Shown here one piece after another: positions 1 to 6,589 of a stretch of 15,251 bases of DNA. The stretch spans positions 1 through 15,251 of the forward strand of contig JALSPX010000075.1 in NCBI GenBank assembly GCA_026985755.1, written 5' to 3'. The stretch is from Sulfurovum sp. Its GTDB lineage: Bacteria; Campylobacterota; Campylobacteria; Campylobacterales; Sulfurovaceae. A program made the translations under genes and the position numbers. Every line of letters starts with the position of its first letter. The stretch's first letter is position 1. Under the pieces are notes generated by a model, which saw only the letters and a list, made by a program, of their open reading frames with translations, made no database searches and was not told the DNA's origin.

Positions 1-143
1 TTCTCATCATGGATAAGATATTTTTTAAATCTTTTTACAGTTTTGTGATATCTTGGGTGAAGTACTCTTCTTTCTACTAAAACAGTAGCCGTTTTATCTC
101 CAGCCTTTTTAATCACAGTACCTGTTATTTGTCTTTTTGGCAT
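1..143 (-). CDS. rpsQ: 30S ribosomal protein S17 (partial, C-terminus off window)
   Basis: S17 is a primary 16S rRNA-binding protein of the small subunit, with an OB-fold. The first 47 codons are visible and begin MPKRQITGTVIKKAGDKTAT, which matches the S17 N-terminus. The conserved stretch VLVERRVLHPRYHKTVKRF follows. The gene is cut by the left edge of the window, so it is truncated by sampling and not broken. It lies 10 bp downstream of the rpmC stop, in the standard S10-operon position. The start is the ATG at 143-141. Identity is certain from sequence and context. Confidence 0.96.
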   Translation of the reverse strand, partial: MPKRQITGTVIKKAGDKTATVLVERRVLHPRYHKTVKRFKKYLIHDE

Positions 144-153
144 AAATGACCCC

Positions 154-345
154 TTACTTCGATCTAGCAGCAGTTAAAGCTGTTTGAATTCTAGCGATCT
201 CTTTTTTCGCTACTCTTAATTCTGAAGTGTTTGTTAATTGCATCGTCTTTTGCTTTGCTTTTAATGTAAACAATTCAAGTTTTTTCTCTTTTAACATCGC
301 TGTCAAGTCAGCAATGCTTTTATCTTTTAAATCAATATATTTCAT
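154..345 (-). CDS. rpmC: 50S ribosomal protein L29
   Basis: L29 sits near the peptide exit tunnel and helps form the docking site for SRP and trigger factor. The 63-residue protein begins MKYIDLKDKSIADLTAML and is a two-helix, Lys-rich protein of normal family length. The open frame extends upstream to 471, but that extension lies inside rplP and has no L29 similarity, so the ATG at 345-343 is chosen. It overlaps the end of rplP by 14 bp, which suggests translational coupling. It is followed closely by rpsQ. Confidence 0.96.
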   Translation of the reverse strand: MKYIDLKDKSIADLTAMLKEKKLELFTLKAKQKTMQLTNTSELRVAKKEIARIQTALTAARSK

Positions 346-757
346 TACTGTCCTTTGATGTGATAATCTTGCACTTAAATGGCATTTTGTGAATAGCCAG
401 TGTAAGTGCTTCTCTTGCAAGTTTCTCTTCAACGCCAGCCATTTCAAAGATAATTCTTCCTGGTTTGACATTCATTACCCATCTATCAACGGCACCTTTA
501 CCTTTACCCATTCTTGTCTCAAGTGGTTTAGCAGTAAGAGGCTTGTCTGGAAAAACTCTAATCCAAGTTTTACCTGTTCTGCTGATCTTTCTAGTCATCG
601 TAATACGTGCAGCCTCAATTTGACGAGAATCAATTCTCCCTGCTTCTACTGCTTTAATTGCAATATCACCAAACTCAATTTTATTACCTCTGAAAGATTT
701 ACCGCGGTTACGGCCTTTTTGCTGCTTTCTCCATTTGGTTCGCTTAGGCATCAACAT
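332..757 (-). CDS. rplP: 50S ribosomal protein L16
   Basis: L16 binds 23S rRNA near the A-site tRNA elbow and is needed late in 50S assembly. The 141-residue protein has the hallmark N-terminus MLMPKRTKWRKQQKGRNRG and the conserved loop RMGKGKGAVDRWV (about residues 82-94). That loop contains the Arg (R82 here) equivalent to the residue hydroxylated in some other bacteria. MLMPKR starts are usual in L16, so the ATG at 757 is kept. It lies 2 bp downstream of rpsC, and its 3' end overlaps rpmC by 14 bp. Length and sequence are normal. Confidence 0.98.
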   Translation of the reverse strand: MLMPKRTKWRKQQKGRNRGKSFRGNKIEFGDIAIKAVEAGRIDSRQIEAARITMTRKISRTGKTWIRVFPDKPLTAKPLETRMGKGKGAVDRWVMNVKPGRIIFEMAGVEEKLAREALTLAIHKMPFKCKIITSKDSNEIY

Positions 758-759
758 CG

Positions 760-1458
760 TTATTCACCTCTCTTTTGACGTGGTTTACGACCACCTTTTT
801 TCTCTTCTTTTGGTTCTTGCTGAATCCCTTTTGCAAGCACTTCCCCTTTAAATATCCATACTTTAATACCGATAATTCCATAGGTTGTATGCGCTTCTGC
901 AAAACCATAATCTATTTTAGCTCTAAGCGTATGTAATGGCACACGACCTTCTAAGTACCACTCAGTTCTAGCCATTTCCGCGCCACCAAGTCTACCAGAA
1001 ACAGAAACCTTAATCCCTTTAGCACCTGATTTAAGTGCCCCTTGGATGACTTTTTTCATTGCACGTCTAAATGCAGTTCTTCTCTCTAATTGTGTCGCAA
1101 CATTTTCAGCAGCCAGTTGACCTGAAGCTTGTGGACGCTTCTCTTCTTTAATATTTATCGCTACATCTTTACCAAGCATTTTGATAAGTGTTGCTTTAAG
1201 TTTCTCTATATCTGCACCTTTTTTCCCGATAATAATACCAGGTCTGGCAGTCACAATATTAATTCTTAATTTTTTAACTGTTCTTTCGATAATAATGTTA
1301 GAAACACCAGCATAGTAAAGTTCTTTTTTTAAGAATTTTCTGATTTTATAATCTTCTGCAATAAAATCAGCTGTTCTTCCTTTTGCTGGAAACCATCTTG
1401 ATTCCCAGTTTCTATTAATTCCAAGTCTAAGACCTATAGGATTTACTTTTTGACCCAT
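760..1458 (-). CDS. rpsC: 30S ribosomal protein S3
   Basis: S3 lies at the mRNA entry channel of the 30S subunit and contributes to mRNA helicase activity. The 232-residue protein starts MGQKVNPIGLRLG, as S3 does. It has a KH type-2 domain with the RNA-binding GxxG loop at residues 78-81 (GKKG in RPGIIIGKKGADIEKL), followed by the S3 C-terminal domain with GRLGGAEMARTEW. The C-terminus is a Lys/Arg/Glu-rich tail (about 210-232). The start codon overlaps the rplV stop as TAATG, typical of translational coupling. Confidence 0.98.
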   Translation of the reverse strand: MGQKVNPIGLRLGINRNWESRWFPAKGRTADFIAEDYKIRKFLKKELYYAGVSNIIIERTVKKLRINIVTARPGIIIGKKGADIEKLKATLIKMLGKDVAINIKEEKRPQASGQLAAENVATQLERRTAFRRAMKKVIQGALKSGAKGIKVSVSGRLGGAEMARTEWYLEGRVPLHTLRAKIDYGFAEAHTTYGIIGIKVWIFKGEVLAKGIQQEPKEEKKGGRKPRQKRGE

Positions 1459-2111
1459 TACGCGTCCTTTCCGTTTACGAAGTTTTTCGCATCAGCGATG
1501 GCATCTTTAAAGTCACCTTTGAATGTGTACTTCTCTTCCATCACATCAATTTGTGCTTGTGTCATGTTTACCACATCTTCATAAGTGTAGATACCTTCAT
1601 TGTTTAACTTTTCTTGATACACTTTACCTATACCTGCAATTTTAGTTAAATCATCACCTTTAGTCTCAGCTTTGGCTGTGGCTTTAGGTGCTGCTTTTTT
1701 TGTCTCAGTCTTTTTTGTCTCAGCTTTGGCTACTGCTTTTTTAGGAGCTGCTTTTTTTGCTGTTGACTTTTTAATTGGTGTTTCTGTTTCAGTAGATGCA
1801 GTACCAACTTCTACCAAAATATGTGCCGTTGGCTTGATGATACGTGAAGCTGTACCTCTCGCTCTTGGTCTCCATCTTTTCATAACTGCCGCTTTGTCAA
1901 CCCGACAAGAAGTAATCGTTACTTCTTCAGGCTCAAAGTCACCGTTTGCTACTGCAGATGCAATCACTTTGGAGACAATACCTGCTGCTTTGTTAGGCAT
2001 AAACTCTAGTGCTGCAAGTGCAAGTTCCGCATTCATACCTTGTACTTCTCTAGCAATAAGTCTAGCTTTTGTAGGAGATACTCTTACAAATTTTAATAAT
2101 GCTCTACTCAT
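1458..2111 (-). CDS. rplV: 50S ribosomal protein L22 with C-terminal linker and HhH-like extension
   Basis: L22 lines the peptide exit tunnel. Residues 1-106 are a complete L22 core: it starts MSRALLKFVRVSPTKARLIA and includes the tunnel-hairpin region MKRWRPRARGTASRI (77-91). Typical bacterial L22 is about 110 residues, but this protein is 217. Residues 107-152 are a low-complexity Lys/Ala/Thr/Glu linker with repeated KKAAPK and AKAET units, matched by imperfect 54-57 bp DNA repeats. Residues 153-217 form a compact domain beginning DDLTKIAGIGKVYQEKLNN, which resembles a helix-hairpin-helix motif (GIG turn). The upstream in-frame extension to 2180 overlaps rpsS and is not L22-like, so the ATG at 2111 is chosen. 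It overlaps rpsC by 1 bp. The role of the extension is unknown; binding of rRNA or DNA is an inference. Confidence 0.95.
   Translation of the reverse strand: MSRALLKFVRVSPTKARLIAREVQGMNAELALAALEFMPNKAAGIVSKVIASAVANGDFEPEEVTITSCRVDKAAVMKRWRPRARGTASRIIKPTAHILVEVGTASTETETPIKKSTAKKAAPKKAVAKAETKKTETKKAAPKATAKAETKGDDLTKIAGIGKVYQEKLNNEGIYTYEDVVNMTQAQIDVMEEKYTFKGDFKDAIADAKNFVNGKDA
1663..1768. repeat. Imperfect tandem repeat in the rplV linker
   Basis: GTCTCAGCTTTGGCT occurs at 1663-1677 and again at 1717-1731. The following segments (TTAGGTGCTGCTTTTTTTG and TTAGGAGCTGCTTTTTTTG) are also repeated, with a 3-bp length difference. The array encodes the Lys/Ala/Thr linker of the L22 fusion and keeps the reading frame. 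It probably arose by duplication, and its length is likely to vary between strains. Confidence 0.75.
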
Positions 2112-2112
2112 A

Positions 2113-2391
2113 TTAACCCACCTTCTTCTGAACAGAACCTTTATGGCCCTTAAATGTTCTCGTTGGTGCAAATTCACCAAGTTTATAACCTACATGGTTC
2201 TCAGTGATAAACACGGGTACAAATTGTCTACCATTATGTACATTAATTGTTAAGCCAATAAACTCAGGGAAGATCACAGATCTTCTTGACCAAGTTTTGA
2301 TTGGTTTTTTATCCCCAGCATCTTTTGATGCCAACACTTTTTTCATGAGGTGCCCATCGATAAATGGACCTTTTTTTGTCGATCTTGCCAT
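2113..2391 (-). CDS. rpsS: 30S ribosomal protein S19
   Basis: S19 is in the 30S head, contacts S13 and the A-site finger, and binds 16S rRNA. The 92-residue protein begins MARSTKKGPFIDGHLMKKV and contains KTWSRRSVIFPEFIGLTINVHNG and HVGYKLGEFAPTRTF. These are the conserved S19 core and C-terminal motifs. Length matches the family (about 92). It lies 3 bp downstream of rplB and ends 1 bp before the rplV start. Confidence 0.98.
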   Translation of the reverse strand: MARSTKKGPFIDGHLMKKVLASKDAGDKKPIKTWSRRSVIFPEFIGLTINVHNGRQFVPVFITENHVGYKLGEFAPTRTFKGHKGSVQKKVG

Positions 2392-2394
2392 ATC

Positions 2395-3231
2395 TTAGCC
2401 CCTACCTTTTTTCTTTCTAGAGATAATCAATTTATCACTTGCTTGTTTCTTACGTGTTTTGAATCCTTTAGCAGGCGTACCCCATGGCGATACTGGATGC
2501 CTACCTGAATTCGTTTTACCTTCACCACCACCATGTGGGTGATCAATCGGGTTCATCGCAGAACCACGTGTTTGTGGTCTAATACCAAGGTGTCTTGAAC
2601 GCCCAGCTTTACCGATAACAATATTTGAAAAGTCTTCATTCCCAACTGTACCAATAGTCGCTAAACATTCTCCAAGAATATATCTCATCTCACCAGACGG
2701 AAGTCTCAATGAAACGTATTTACCATCTCTACCCATGATTTGTGCATAACCACCCGCTGAACGTGCAATTTGACCACCATGTCCTGGACTCATCTCAATG
2801 TTGTGTACCAATGTACCTACAGGGATGCTCATCAATTTCATTGCATTTCCCGTCTTAATATCAAGACCAGACTCAGCAGACATAATCTTATCGCCTACAT
2901 TGAGACCTTTCGGTGTCAGAATATATCTTCTGTCTCCATCTACATACTTTACTAGACAAATTCTACAGTTTCTGTATGGGTCATATTCGATTGTCGCGAC
3001 AGTACCTTCAATATTAAATTTATTTCTTTTAAAATCTATGATTCTGTATAGTTTTTTAGCACCTGCTTCTCTGTGACGAGAAGTAATTCGACCGTTACTG
3101 TTTCTACCTGCAGATCTTGGAAGATTTTTAAGTAGAGCTCTAACACTTGCTTTAGCAGTGATGTCACCACTATCAAGGTTAGTCATATAACGACGTGAAG
3201 GTGTGGTTGGTTTATATGTTTTAATTGCCAT
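2395..3231 (-). CDS. rplB: 50S ribosomal protein L2
   Basis: L2 is a primary 23S rRNA-binding protein required for subunit association and peptidyl-transferase centre integrity. The 278-residue protein starts MAIKTYKPTTPSRRYMTNLD. It has the N-terminal OB-like RNA-binding domain (about 42-118), the SH3-like C-terminal domain, and the signature NPIDHPHGGGEGKTNSGRHP. H231 corresponds to the functionally important His229 of E. coli L2. The basic tail ends KKKGRG. Length is normal, and it is tightly packed between rplW and rpsS. Confidence 0.98.
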   Translation of the reverse strand: MAIKTYKPTTPSRRYMTNLDSGDITAKASVRALLKNLPRSAGRNSNGRITSRHREAGAKKLYRIIDFKRNKFNIEGTVATIEYDPYRNCRICLVKYVDGDRRYILTPKGLNVGDKIMSAESGLDIKTGNAMKLMSIPVGTLVHNIEMSPGHGGQIARSAGGYAQIMGRDGKYVSLRLPSGEMRYILGECLATIGTVGNEDFSNIVIGKAGRSRHLGIRPQTRGSAMNPIDHPHGGGEGKTNSGRHPVSPWGTPAKGFKTRKKQASDKLIISRKKKGRG

Positions 3232-3240
3232 CTTCTATCC

Positions 3241-3522
3241 TTATACCGCTAAGCTTTCGATTTGTGCATCTTCAGGAAGTTTGACGTAGAACTTTTTAGT
3301 GTCTGGTCTTTTTCCTTCGATACCTTTAAATCTCTTCACTTTTCCGTTTACTCTCATTGAGTTCACTCTAAGTGGGTTAATGCCAAAGAATTCTTTAAAC
3401 ACTTCTTTTAGACCATTTTTAGTCATTCTAGGAGTGGTTTGAACTACAATTACACCATCTTCTTGAAGAGCCAAACTCTTCTCTGTATACATAATTGCTT
3501 TAATATCTGTAATATCTGCCAT
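3241..3522 (-). CDS. rplW: 50S ribosomal protein L23
   Basis: L23 is at the tunnel exit and is a main docking site for trigger factor and SRP. The 93-residue protein starts MADITDIKAIMYTEKSLALQ and contains the conserved FKEFFGINPLRVNSMRVNGKVKRFKG segment that forms the rRNA-binding hairpin. This is family length. It is separated from the rplD stop by 1 bp and from the rplB start by 9 bp. Confidence 0.97.
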   Translation of the reverse strand: MADITDIKAIMYTEKSLALQEDGVIVVQTTPRMTKNGLKEVFKEFFGINPLRVNSMRVNGKVKRFKGIEGKRPDTKKFYVKLPEDAQIESLAV

Positions 3523-3523
3523 A

Positions 3524-4114
3524 TTAAGCCTCTTTTGTCAATTTATCAAATACTGCTTTCTCAATCACAATTGAGTGATATGCCGCAGCAAGGTAAGCAT
3601 TAAGCTCATTTGGTTCGATTAGGTATGCATTTTGAAGGTTTCTAAATGCCAAGAAAGTCTTATCATCTATCATCTCTTTGACTACCAATACATCTCTTTG
3701 CTCTAATCCGTTTACAAACGCCATAGCATCTTTTGTTTTGCCTGACTCAATAGTAATGGAATCTACTACCAAAAGTTTATCATTGGCTGCCATGTCTGCG
3801 AGGGCATGATAAAGTGCAAGTTTCTTTTGCTTTTTGTTCACTTTTTGGTCATAGTTTTTGTTTGTACTTGGACCAAAAGCGACACCACCACCTACAAATA
3901 TAGGAGATCTTGTTGAACCTGCACGTGCACGTCCTCCACCTTTTTGAGCCCATGGCTTTTTACCGCCACCACTGACTGCAGATCTGTTTTTAGTCTGTGC
4001 TGTGTTTGCTCTAAGTCCCGCCGCATACGCTTTACAATAAAGGTAAAGATTATGTGGGTGCACTTCTAAAAATGCTTTTGGAAGGTCTGTTGTTTTAATT
4101 ACTGTTGTTTTCAT
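3524..4114 (-). CDS. rplD: 50S ribosomal protein L4
   Basis: L4 reaches into the exit tunnel with a long basic loop; in E. coli it also regulates the S10 operon through its leader RNA. The 196-residue protein has that loop at about residues 43-80 (NRSAVSGGGKKPWAQKGGGR and the following Gly/Arg-rich stretch). A Rossmann-like C-terminal half follows, with VLVVKEMIDDKTFLAFRNL. The start overlaps the rplC stop as TAATG. Whether it autoregulates here cannot be told: the leader has no obvious E. coli-like L4 target. Confidence 0.97.
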   Translation of the reverse strand: MKTTVIKTTDLPKAFLEVHPHNLYLYCKAYAAGLRANTAQTKNRSAVSGGGKKPWAQKGGGRARAGSTRSPIFVGGGVAFGPSTNKNYDQKVNKKQKKLALYHALADMAANDKLLVVDSITIESGKTKDAMAFVNGLEQRDVLVVKEMIDDKTFLAFRNLQNAYLIEPNELNAYLAAAYHSIVIEKAVFDKLTKEA

Positions 4115-4695
4115 TATTTAACTATCCTTACTAATCCTCTAGCCCCATTGTGTCCAGGGATTGAACCTTTGAGTACCAAGATGCCATTTTCAGCATCGAA
4201 TGAGATTACATCATTTTTTACAGTTGTTTTAGTGTTTCCGTACTGTCCAGGCATTTTTTTACCTTTTTGAACACGACCAGGCCACTCAGCATTACCGATT
4301 GAACCAATTCTTCTCCCAAACCTATGTCCATGAGAACCAGGTCCACCGCCAAACCCGTGACGTTTCATACCACCTTGAAAACCTCTACCTTTAGTATCTA
4401 AAGATGTTTTTACAAGTGTCGCGGTCGCCAATGCTGCTGGATTTAAATCACCAGCTTCTGTACCTTCAGCCACTTCTATAGTCATAAATTTGTTAAACTC
4501 TTTAGAGACACCATATTTAGTCTGTTGACCTTCGATGCTTTTATTAAGTTTTTTACTTGAGTTGTACGCAACAAGTGCTTTTCCATCTTCTTTCACTTCA
4601 CAAACTTTCGTTTCAATGACTTTTAAAAGTGTAACTGGAACACTTGGTACATCAACAGTTCTGCTCATACCAATTTTTTCAATAATAAATTCCAT
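4114..4695 (-). CDS. rplC: 50S ribosomal protein L3
   Basis: L3 is one of the assembly-initiating 23S rRNA-binding proteins, with a loop reaching the peptidyl-transferase centre. The 193-residue protein has the conserved loop GRGFQGGMKRHGFGGGPGSH (about 103-122), then GSIGNAEWPGRVQKGKKMPG and QYGN. Q151 matches the Gln methylated by PrmB in E. coli, so a methylation site is available. Length is slightly short relative to E. coli L3 (209 residues), with no missing motif. It overlaps rplD by 1 bp and follows rpsJ by 9 bp. Confidence 0.98.
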   Translation of the reverse strand: MEFIIEKIGMSRTVDVPSVPVTLLKVIETKVCEVKEDGKALVAYNSSKKLNKSIEGQQTKYGVSKEFNKFMTIEVAEGTEAGDLNPAALATATLVKTSLDTKGRGFQGGMKRHGFGGGPGSHGHRFGRRIGSIGNAEWPGRVQKGKKMPGQYGNTKTTVKNDVISFDAENGILVLKGSIPGHNGARGLVRIVK

Positions 4696-4704
4696 TTTCT
4701 ACTC

Positions 4705-5016
4705 CTACTTGTCCATTGATCTGATTTCAACTTCGATTTCAGGTGCTAAGTCCAACTTCATAAGTGAATCTATAGTGTCTGAAGTAGCTGAAACAATGTC
4801 GATCATTCTTCCGTGAATTCTGATTTCAAATTGCTCACGTGCATCTTTGTTTACGTGTGGCGATTTAAGCACAGTATAGCGTTTGATTTTAGTTGGCATT
4901 GGAATTGGCCCTCTAATCTCTGCACCTGTACGTTTGACTGCATCTACAATAGCAGCAACTGATCTGTCTAGTACTCTGTGATCATAAGCTTTAAGCTTTA
5001 ATCTAATTTTTTCCAT
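4705..5016 (-). CDS. rpsJ: 30S ribosomal protein S10 (NusE)
   Basis: S10 is a 30S head protein and, as NusE, part of the transcription antitermination complex. The 103-residue protein starts MEKIRLKLKAYDHRVLDRSV and has PIPMPTKIKRYTVLKSPHVN, the S10 loop, then REQFEIRIHGRMIDI. Length is normal. It is the first gene of the operon. An AAAGG ribosome binding site lies 6 bases before the ATG at 5016, and a leader of about 80 nt separates it from the promoter at 5106-5134. Confidence 0.98.
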   Translation of the reverse strand: MEKIRLKLKAYDHRVLDRSVAAIVDAVKRTGAEIRGPIPMPTKIKRYTVLKSPHVNKDAREQFEIRIHGRMIDIVSATSDTIDSLMKLDLAPEIEVEIRSMDK

Positions 5017-5105
5017 ATTTTACCTTTAAAGAACTCGTTAGCATGGCAAAGCCAAGGTGCCTAAACACAGGGGTTTGACCCTCTAACATAAATTTAGGAA
5101 CGCGA

Positions 5106-5134
5106 ATTATACCCAAAGTTTTCAAAAGCCACAA
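5106..5134 (-). promoter_or_regulatory. Promoter of the S10 operon
   Basis: On the minus strand there is a perfect TATAAT (-10) at 5111-5106, with TTGTGG as a weak -35 at 5134-5129 and 17 bp between them. Transcription would start near 5099, about 83 nt before rpsJ. The leader contains two small hairpins: AGGG/CCCT around 5070-5085, and TGGC-TTT-GCCA at 5054-5044. Neither has a T-run. Confidence 0.7.
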
Positions 5135-5155
5135 TACTTTTAACCCAAAAACTGA

Positions 5156-5161
5156 TACAAT
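5156..5161 (+). promoter_or_regulatory. Probable -10 box of the ATPase gene
   Basis: TACAAT, preceded by GA, lies 7 bp before the start of a strong hairpin (5169-5195). No good -35 is visible, which is common in Campylobacterota. Transcription from here would begin almost exactly at the foot of the hairpin. The call rests only on the motif and its spacing. Confidence 0.45.
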
Positions 5162-5168
5162 ATTGAAA

Positions 5169-5195
5169 TATATTTCCTTATAAAAAGGAAATATA
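5169..5195 (+). repeat. 11-bp inverted repeat at the ATPase mRNA 5' end
   Basis: TATATTTCCTT (5169-5179) and AAGGAAATATA (5185-5195) are perfect inverted repeats around a 5-nt loop. The second arm carries an AAGGA sequence that mimics the true ribosome binding site AAGGA at 5197-5201 immediately after it. It could be a 5'-terminal mRNA stabiliser, a translational control element or an operator; there is no T-run for a terminator. Confidence 0.7.
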
Positions 5196-5208
5196 CAAGG
5201 ATATGTCT

Positions 5209-6312
5209 ATGCAATTACTCGAATATTATCAAAATCAATTACCTTACAGTGATGCTTTCATACCTCGAAAATGCCATTTACCCCAAAATAAAGATATCAA
5301 TCTTTTTGGTGTACGTGGCGCTGGTAAAACAGCTTTACTCTTAGATTATCTAGCGCAACATGTAGATATTTCTCTATTATATATAGATATGGATGACCCC
5401 AATCTTATCTTTAAGACATTAGAAACACGTTCACTTCAACAATATATAGATGCACATAATATACAAATTTTGGTTTTAGACCACTATAAAGAGGGGATAC
5501 TAGATAGCTTCCCTAATGTTACACAACTTATACTCGTCACACGCACAAAACTCTCTATGGAGCATTGTATACCTATCGAACTTTTTCCCCTTGACTATGA
5601 AGAGTTTTTAGCCTTTGAAAGTAACTCTTTGAGACATCGGGGATTTAACCATTTTTTACGTTCTGGCACCTTGCCACTCCTCGCACGTTCACAAAAAAAT
5701 AGCCATCAAGCTATGAAAACTTTTTTTCAAAGTGCTTTTGATACCCAAGAGCAAAAACTTTTGCTTATCTTGGCACAGCATCACACCAAACATCTCACTA
5801 CCCATCAAATATATACCTTTGCCAAAGAGAAGTTCAAAGTCTCAAAAGACTGGCTTTATAAAACCATCAAATGCTTTGCTGAAGAAAAACTTATTCTCTT
5901 TATAGAAGATCGCTATCAAAAGTCAGGGAAAAAGATGCTTCTTTTTGATTTTGCCTTTGCCAAATATCTCACGATTGGACAACCCTTTATTCTACAATTT
6001 GATACAATGATAGCCCTCGCACTCATAAAACACCAAATAGAGGTACACACCTTAGGAATACATGGGTACATTACAAAAAATAATGAGCTTATTCTTCCTT
6101 CACCTTTTGAGAGTGAAGAGAGTCTATGGGTTAAATCACAAAACAAATTTAACCTTTACAAAAAATATGGTGTACAAAAAGTCACAATTGTCACTGTTGC
6201 AAATAGCTATGAATACTTTATTGAAAAGCTACATTTTGAAGCACTCCCCTTTGATGAATGGTCTGTTATAAATGATGAATCTTCTCTGTCAAAACAAGCA
6301 GACGAAGATTAA
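5209..6312 (+). CDS. P-loop ATPase of the AAA_14-like type, unknown function
   Basis: This 367-residue cytoplasmic protein has a Walker A motif GVRGAGKT at residues 34-41, a Walker B ILVLDH (D91), and a sensor-1-like LILVTRT strand about 17 residues later. The layout is that of AAA+/STAND-like ATPases of the AAA_14 group. The C-terminal half has a winged-helix-like region (about 185-250: HHTKHLTTHQIYTFAKEKFK) and a nuclease-like or DUF4143-like tail that I cannot assign. An ATG at 5203 is possible, but the AAGGA at 5197-5201 is well spaced only for the ATG at 5209. The gene is divergent from the S10 operon; I recall an ATP-binding protein gene near rpsJ in Helicobacter, which would suggest conserved linkage, but have not checked. 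No substrate can be assigned. Confidence 0.85.
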   Translation: MQLLEYYQNQLPYSDAFIPRKCHLPQNKDINLFGVRGAGKTALLLDYLAQHVDISLLYIDMDDPNLIFKTLETRSLQQYIDAHNIQILVLDHYKEGILDSFPNVTQLILVTRTKLSMEHCIPIELFPLDYEEFLAFESNSLRHRGFNHFLRSGTLPLLARSQKNSHQAMKTFFQSAFDTQEQKLLLILAQHHTKHLTTHQIYTFAKEKFKVSKDWLYKTIKCFAEEKLILFIEDRYQKSGKKMLLFDFAFAKYLTIGQPFILQFDTMIALALIKHQIEVHTLGIHGYITKNNELILPSPFESEESLWVKSQNKFNLYKKYGVQKVTIVTVANSYEYFIEKLHFEALPFDEWSVINDESSLSKQADED

Positions 6313-6324
6313 GCAAGGCTTCGC

Positions 6325-6330
6325 TATAAT
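6325..6330 (+). promoter_or_regulatory. -10 box of the SRP RNA gene
   Basis: A perfect TATAAT lies 7 bp before the predicted 5' end of the SRP RNA (6337) and 12 bp after the ATPase stop codon. The SRP RNA therefore probably has its own promoter embedded at the end of the ATPase gene, with the -35 region inside the last codons. Confidence 0.65.
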
Positions 6331-6336
6331 CCGCTT

Positions 6337-6440
6337 GCCTCTTTTCAGACCTGTGCAACAGGACTGAGGGACAACGGGTCAGGATGGGAACATAGCAGCC
6401 CACCCCTCTTTCTCGTGTGCCGCAGCCATCTGGAGAGGGG
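6337..6440 (+). ncRNA. ffs: Signal recognition particle RNA, small bacterial (4.5S) type
   Basis: SRP RNA binds Ffh and targets nascent membrane proteins. The universally conserved domain IV hairpin is visible at 6377-6400: GGTCAGG, a GGAA tetraloop (6387-6390) closed by ATG/CAT, then AGCAGCC. Relative to E. coli (TCC/GGA closing the GGAA loop) the three closing pairs covary, which supports a folded RNA. The ends pair as well: CCTCTT near 6338-6343 with GAGAGG near 6433-6438, and CAGA with TCTG. The size of about 104 nt suits the Alu-less bacterial type. The ends are estimated from the -10 box and the terminal helix. Confidence 0.9.
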
Positions 6441-6503
6441 TATTATATAATCTCTATCAATAATCTAAAATTTATTTTTGTTGCGATAAGAGGTTAAACT
6501 TTA

Positions 6504-6519
6504 ATGTGACTAGTCACAT
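6504..6519. repeat. Perfect 16-bp palindrome
   Basis: ATGTGACTAGTCACAT is a perfect palindrome in the 149-bp spacer between the SRP RNA and tRNA-Ser. A second hairpin, TTGAAC-TTT-GTTCAA, lies at 6561-6575. There is no coding sequence here and no T-run typical of a terminator. It could be an operator for a dimeric regulator or a processing hairpin in an SRP-tRNA cotranscript. Confidence 0.6.
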
Positions 6520-6589
6520 GAGCCTACTACTAAAGTAAACTCAGCGTTAGCGTAACTTTGTTGAACTTTGTTCAAAAAGCGTTCTATAA

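Noticed and set aside
346..471. N-terminal extension of the rpmC reading frame
   Set aside because: It lies inside rplP, has no L29 similarity, and the normal 63-residue protein starts at 345.
2112..2180. N-terminal extension of the rplV reading frame
   Set aside because: It overlaps rpsS in another frame; the L22 family start MSRALLKF is at 2111.
389..3076. Plus-strand open frames within the ribosomal protein operon (for example 389-778, 1672-2253, 2798-3076)
   Set aside because: They are antisense shadows of highly conserved ribosomal genes, with low-complexity or unrelated sequence and no ribosome binding sites.
5044..5054. TGGCAAAGCCA in the S10 leader, also found in the hairpin at 13468-13478 (opposite strand)
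   Set aside because: An 11-bp match with only a 4-bp stem in the S10 leader and no T-run; too short to call a repeat family or attenuator.
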